Below, one piece after another: positions 61,662 through 64,000 of a DNA stretch of 64,000 nucleotides. A program made the position numbers and the translations under genes. Origin of the DNA: Desulfosarcina widdelii (GTDB taxonomy: Bacteria > Desulfobacterota > Desulfobacteria > Desulfobacterales > Desulfosarcinaceae). Every line of letters starts with the position of its first letter. The first letter of the stretch is position 1. The notes under the pieces were generated by a model. That model saw only the letters and a program-made list of their open reading frames with translations, was not told the DNA's origin and searched no databases. The stretch covers positions 5,084,001 through 5,148,000 of the forward strand of contig NZ_AP021875.1 of assembly GCF_009688965.1 (NCBI RefSeq), in the 5' to 3' direction.

Positions 61662-63026
61662 TCAGAACAGCAGTTCGACCGCCGCACCAACCGTTTCCAC
61701 GCCTTCCAGGGTTACCGGGTCGGATTGGCGCAGCCGCGCCAGGCTGCCGGCCGGGCCCACGATGCGGGTAAAGCCCATTTTCCGGGCTTCGGAGATTCGG
61801 ATGTCCACATTGCCCACGGCGCGTACCTCGCCGGCCAGGCCGACTTCGCCGATCACCAGGGTGTCCTTGCGGATGGGCCTGTCCAAAAAACTGGAGGCGA
61901 TGGCCGACACGATGCCCATGTCCACGGCAGGCTCCATAATCTTCACCCCGCCGGCCACGTTCATGAAGATGTCGTGTCCCATCAGGTGCATGCCCAGTTG
62001 TTTTTCCATTACGGCCACCAGCAGGGCCACCCGGTTGGGGTCCAGACCCAGGATGGTTCGCCGGGGGGTGCCCAGGCTGGTGCTCGACGCCAGGGCCTGC
62101 AGCTCTACCAGGATGGGCCGGGTGCCTTCCATGCTGGCGGTGACCACGGACCCGGCGGCGTTTTCGGGCCGTTCGGACAAAAAGACCGCCGAAGGATTGA
62201 CCACCTGCTGCAGTCCGATCTCCTTCATTTCGAAGACGCCGATTTCGTTGGTGGAGCCGAAACGGTTTTTCACCGCCCGCAGGATGCGAAACACGTGGTT
62301 TCGGTCGCCCTCGAAGTAGAGCACCGTGTCGACCATGTGCTCCAGCAGCCGCGGTCCGGCGATGGCGCCCTCCTTGGTCACGTGGCCAACCAGAAAGGTG
62401 GGGATGCCCGTGCGTTTGGCCATGAGCATCAGCCGCATGGTGGATTCGCGCACCTGGCTGACGCTGCCCGGGGCCGAGGTGATTTCCGGACTGAACACGG
62501 TCTGGATCGAATCCACCACCAGCACATCCGGTTTTTCGTTTTCCACCATGGTCATGACGGCGTCGATGTCGATCTCCGACACCACCAGCAGATTGGGCGA
62601 CACGGTCTTAAGGCGGCGGCTGCGCAGACGAAGCTGGCGGACCGATTCCTCTCCGGACACGTAAAGGACCTTGCGCCCGGTGTCGGCAATGCCGTGCAGG
62701 GCCTGGAGCATCAGGGTGGACTTTCCGATGCCGGGGTCGCCGCCGATGAGGACCAGGGTACCGTCAACCAGTCCGCCGCCCAGCACCCTGTCGAATTCGG
62801 CGATGCCGGTTGACTGGCGCTGTTCGTCGACGAGTTCGACGGCGTCGATGGGCACCGGGCGGTTGCCCTTGGCCGCCATGGTTTGCTTGCCGGCCTTCGC
62901 CGGCCGTCGAACCTCTTCGGCAAAGCTGTCCCAGGCGCCGCATTCGGTGCAGCGGCCCATCCATTTGGGAGATTCGTAGCCGCAGGCCTGGCAGACGAAA
63001 AGAGTTTTTGAGATTTTACGTGGCAT
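61662..63026 (-). CDS. radA: DNA repair protein RadA (Sms)
   Basis: 454 residues. Zinc finger Cys12/15/26/29 (CQACGYESPKWMGRCTEC), Walker A GGDPGIGKST, the RadA-specific KNRFGSTNEIGVFEM and a C-terminal Lon-protease-like domain (GGVKIMEPAVDMGIVSAIASSFLDRPIRKDTLVIGEVGLAGEVR). It drives branch migration in homologous recombination as a hexameric helicase. Full length. Divergent from the PHP phosphatase with about 28 bases between starts, so their promoters must overlap the opposite gene or the gap. Confidence 0.95.
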   Translation of the reverse strand: MPRKISKTLFVCQACGYESPKWMGRCTECGAWDSFAEEVRRPAKAGKQTMAAKGNRPVPIDAVELVDEQRQSTGIAEFDRVLGGGLVDGTLVLIGGDPGIGKSTLMLQALHGIADTGRKVLYVSGEESVRQLRLRSRRLKTVSPNLLVVSEIDIDAVMTMVENEKPDVLVVDSIQTVFSPEITSAPGSVSQVRESTMRLMLMAKRTGIPTFLVGHVTKEGAIAGPRLLEHMVDTVLYFEGDRNHVFRILRAVKNRFGSTNEIGVFEMKEIGLQQVVNPSAVFLSERPENAAGSVVTASMEGTRPILVELQALASSTSLGTPRRTILGLDPNRVALLVAVMEKQLGMHLMGHDIFMNVAGGVKIMEPAVDMGIVSAIASSFLDRPIRKDTLVIGEVGLAGEVRAVGNVDIRISEARKMGFTRIVGPAGSLARLRQSDPVTLEGVETVGAAVELLF

Positions 63027-63054
63027 AGGTGGTGATCGTGTTTATGTTTTAAAA

Positions 63055-63843
63055 ATGATTGATTACCACGTCCATACAAGCCTTTGCAACCACGCCACAG
63101 GCACCATGGAAGAATACGTCCAGGCCGCGGTGGAAAAGAAATTAAAGACCCTGTGCTTTCTCGACCACCTGACCTTCCAGAAGGCCGGACGCCACAACGC
63201 CATGGACCCCCGGCAGGTGCCCGGGTATGTCGATGAGGCACGTCGGCTGCGCCGGACTTACCGGGACCGTATCGATGTCCGCGTAGGACTGGAGGTCGAT
63301 TTTTCACCCCGTTACGTGGATCGCAGCATCGAAACCGTTGACGCCCTGGACCTGGACGTGGTGGGTGGTTCCGTGCATTTTCTGGACGGCGAGGATGTGG
63401 TCAGCCGGCGCTCGGCGTGGTTCCGTGGAGAACTGGATTCCGACTGGGTTTACCAGGCCTATCTGGCGACCCTGGAATCTATGCTGGATTATGATTACTT
63501 CGATGTGGTATGTCACATGGATCTGCCGAAAAAATACGGCATTCGTCCGTCATCGCCCGCGATGGAAGGCTTTGTGAGGGTGCTGGAAAAGATCCGGCAA
63601 AAAGACCGGGTCGTGGAACTGAATACCAGCGGCTTTCACTGCCCGATTGAAGAAGCCTTTCCGTCGCCGGAGCTGCTCGGCCAGTGCGCCCGGCTGGGCA
63701 TCCCCGTGACATTCGGCTCCGACGCCCACGCCCCCGAAACGGTGGGTAGGGATTTCGAGCGCGCCCGGGATTTGCTCAAAGCCGCCGGCTATCGGCATCT
63801 GACGGAATTTCGCCATCGTCGGCGGGAAACCCTGGCCATCTGA
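63055..63843 (+). CDS. PHP-domain histidinol-phosphatase-like protein
   Basis: 262 residues. Metal ligands are spread as in HisK/HisJ-type PHP enzymes: DYHVHTSLCNHA, LDHLTF, VGLEVDF, GGSVHFLDG, VVCHMDLPKKYG, ELNTSGF and FGSDAHAPETVG. It would hydrolyse L-histidinol phosphate in histidine synthesis, though other phosphoesterase roles exist in the superfamily. There is no Shine-Dalgarno of note before the ATG (AATG at 63055). Confidence 0.85.
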   Translation: MIDYHVHTSLCNHATGTMEEYVQAAVEKKLKTLCFLDHLTFQKAGRHNAMDPRQVPGYVDEARRLRRTYRDRIDVRVGLEVDFSPRYVDRSIETVDALDLDVVGGSVHFLDGEDVVSRRSAWFRGELDSDWVYQAYLATLESMLDYDYFDVVCHMDLPKKYGIRPSSPAMEGFVRVLEKIRQKDRVVELNTSGFHCPIEEAFPSPELLGQCARLGIPVTFGSDAHAPETVGRDFERARDLLKAAGYRHLTEFRHRRRETLAI

Positions 63844-63950
63844 AGCGATCCGCAGCAAATGGCCGAAACGATGGGACTCGATGGTGCGGCAGCCGGGGTA
63901 CAAGGGTTTTCAACTTTCAATCCACATCCGCTTACAGGAGACGTTGTTTC

Positions 63951-64000
63951 ATGCTTGACGATCGACTGCGGCCTGCCCGGGAACGATTCAAACGCCATTG
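63951..64000 (+). CDS. Start of a further gene, cut by the window edge
   Basis: ATG at 63951 with AGGAGA eleven bases before it; the 16 visible residues read MLDDRLRPARERFKRH. Too little to name it. It follows the PHP gene by 107 bases and could share its transcript. Confidence 0.55.
   Translation, partial: MLDDRLRPARERFKRH

Overview
The window reads as chromosome of an anaerobic, sulfate-reducer-like member of the Desulfobacterota. That rests on gene content: an Ni-CO dehydrogenase, an HdrA/Flox-type electron-transfer operon, an Nqr pump, a siroheme decarboxylase (alternative heme pathway), ferredoxin:thioredoxin reductase, a rubrerythrin-like protein, a ResB/CcsA cytochrome c maturation pair and a small protein resembling one known from sulfate reducers. 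No sulfate-reduction gene (dsr, apr, sat, qmo) lies inside the window, so the lifestyle is inferred.

Layout. 1-6.2 kb: 3' part of rsgA, an OFA-type MFS carrier, a polar amino acid ABC operon (two permeases plus binding protein, no ATPase) and a small conserved protein. 6.4-8 kb: DUF2892 membrane protein, ferritin-like protein, universal stress protein. 7.9-10.9 kb: an accessory patch with a repeat, a broken copy of a phosphotransferase, five 22-bp iterons, a DUF4143 AAA ATPase and the intact phosphotransferase. 10.9-16.4 kb, mostly minus strand: peroxiredoxin, thioesterase, a glutaredoxin-like/thioredoxin reductase fusion, a rubredoxin-membrane fusion, citrate synthase and a Fur-family regulator. 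16.8-23 kb: nqrABCDEF. 23-28.6 kb: a minus-strand operon of two SCP2-like proteins, a class III aminotransferase and a split transketolase, with a divergent TetR gene and a clear operator. 28.6-31.6 kb: FTR catalytic subunit, glutaredoxin and cooS. 31.7-41.5 kb: a sigma-54 activator divergent from a 1484-residue HdrA-GltD-HdrA fusion followed by Flox-type genes. 41.5-50.4 kb: molybdopterin-binding and FmdE proteins, ResB/CcsA, siroheme decarboxylase, a receiver protein, SfsA, acyl-CoA dehydrogenase and YkgJ. 50.5-57.2 kb: zraP with zraSR-like genes, then a hybrid kinase with its Hpt protein. 57.3-64 kb: an unknown protein, lolA, nadA, yebC, rlmE, radA, a PHP phosphatase and the start of one more gene.

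The genes suggest an energy network in which NADH, ferredoxin and thiol/disulfide pools are interconverted (Flox-Hdr, FTR-glutaredoxin, TrxR), CO or acetyl units are oxidised (CooS, citrate synthase), and NADH oxidation is coupled to Na+ export by Nqr.

The most unusual items are: the SCP2/aminotransferase/transketolase operon with its FadR-like operator; three related palindromic elements that each begin exactly at the TAG stop codon of a gene; the iteron array in front of the DUF4143 ATPase; an NqrA that keeps an intact two-cluster ferredoxin module; and an HdrA-Flox operon lacking HdrBC behind a structured leader.
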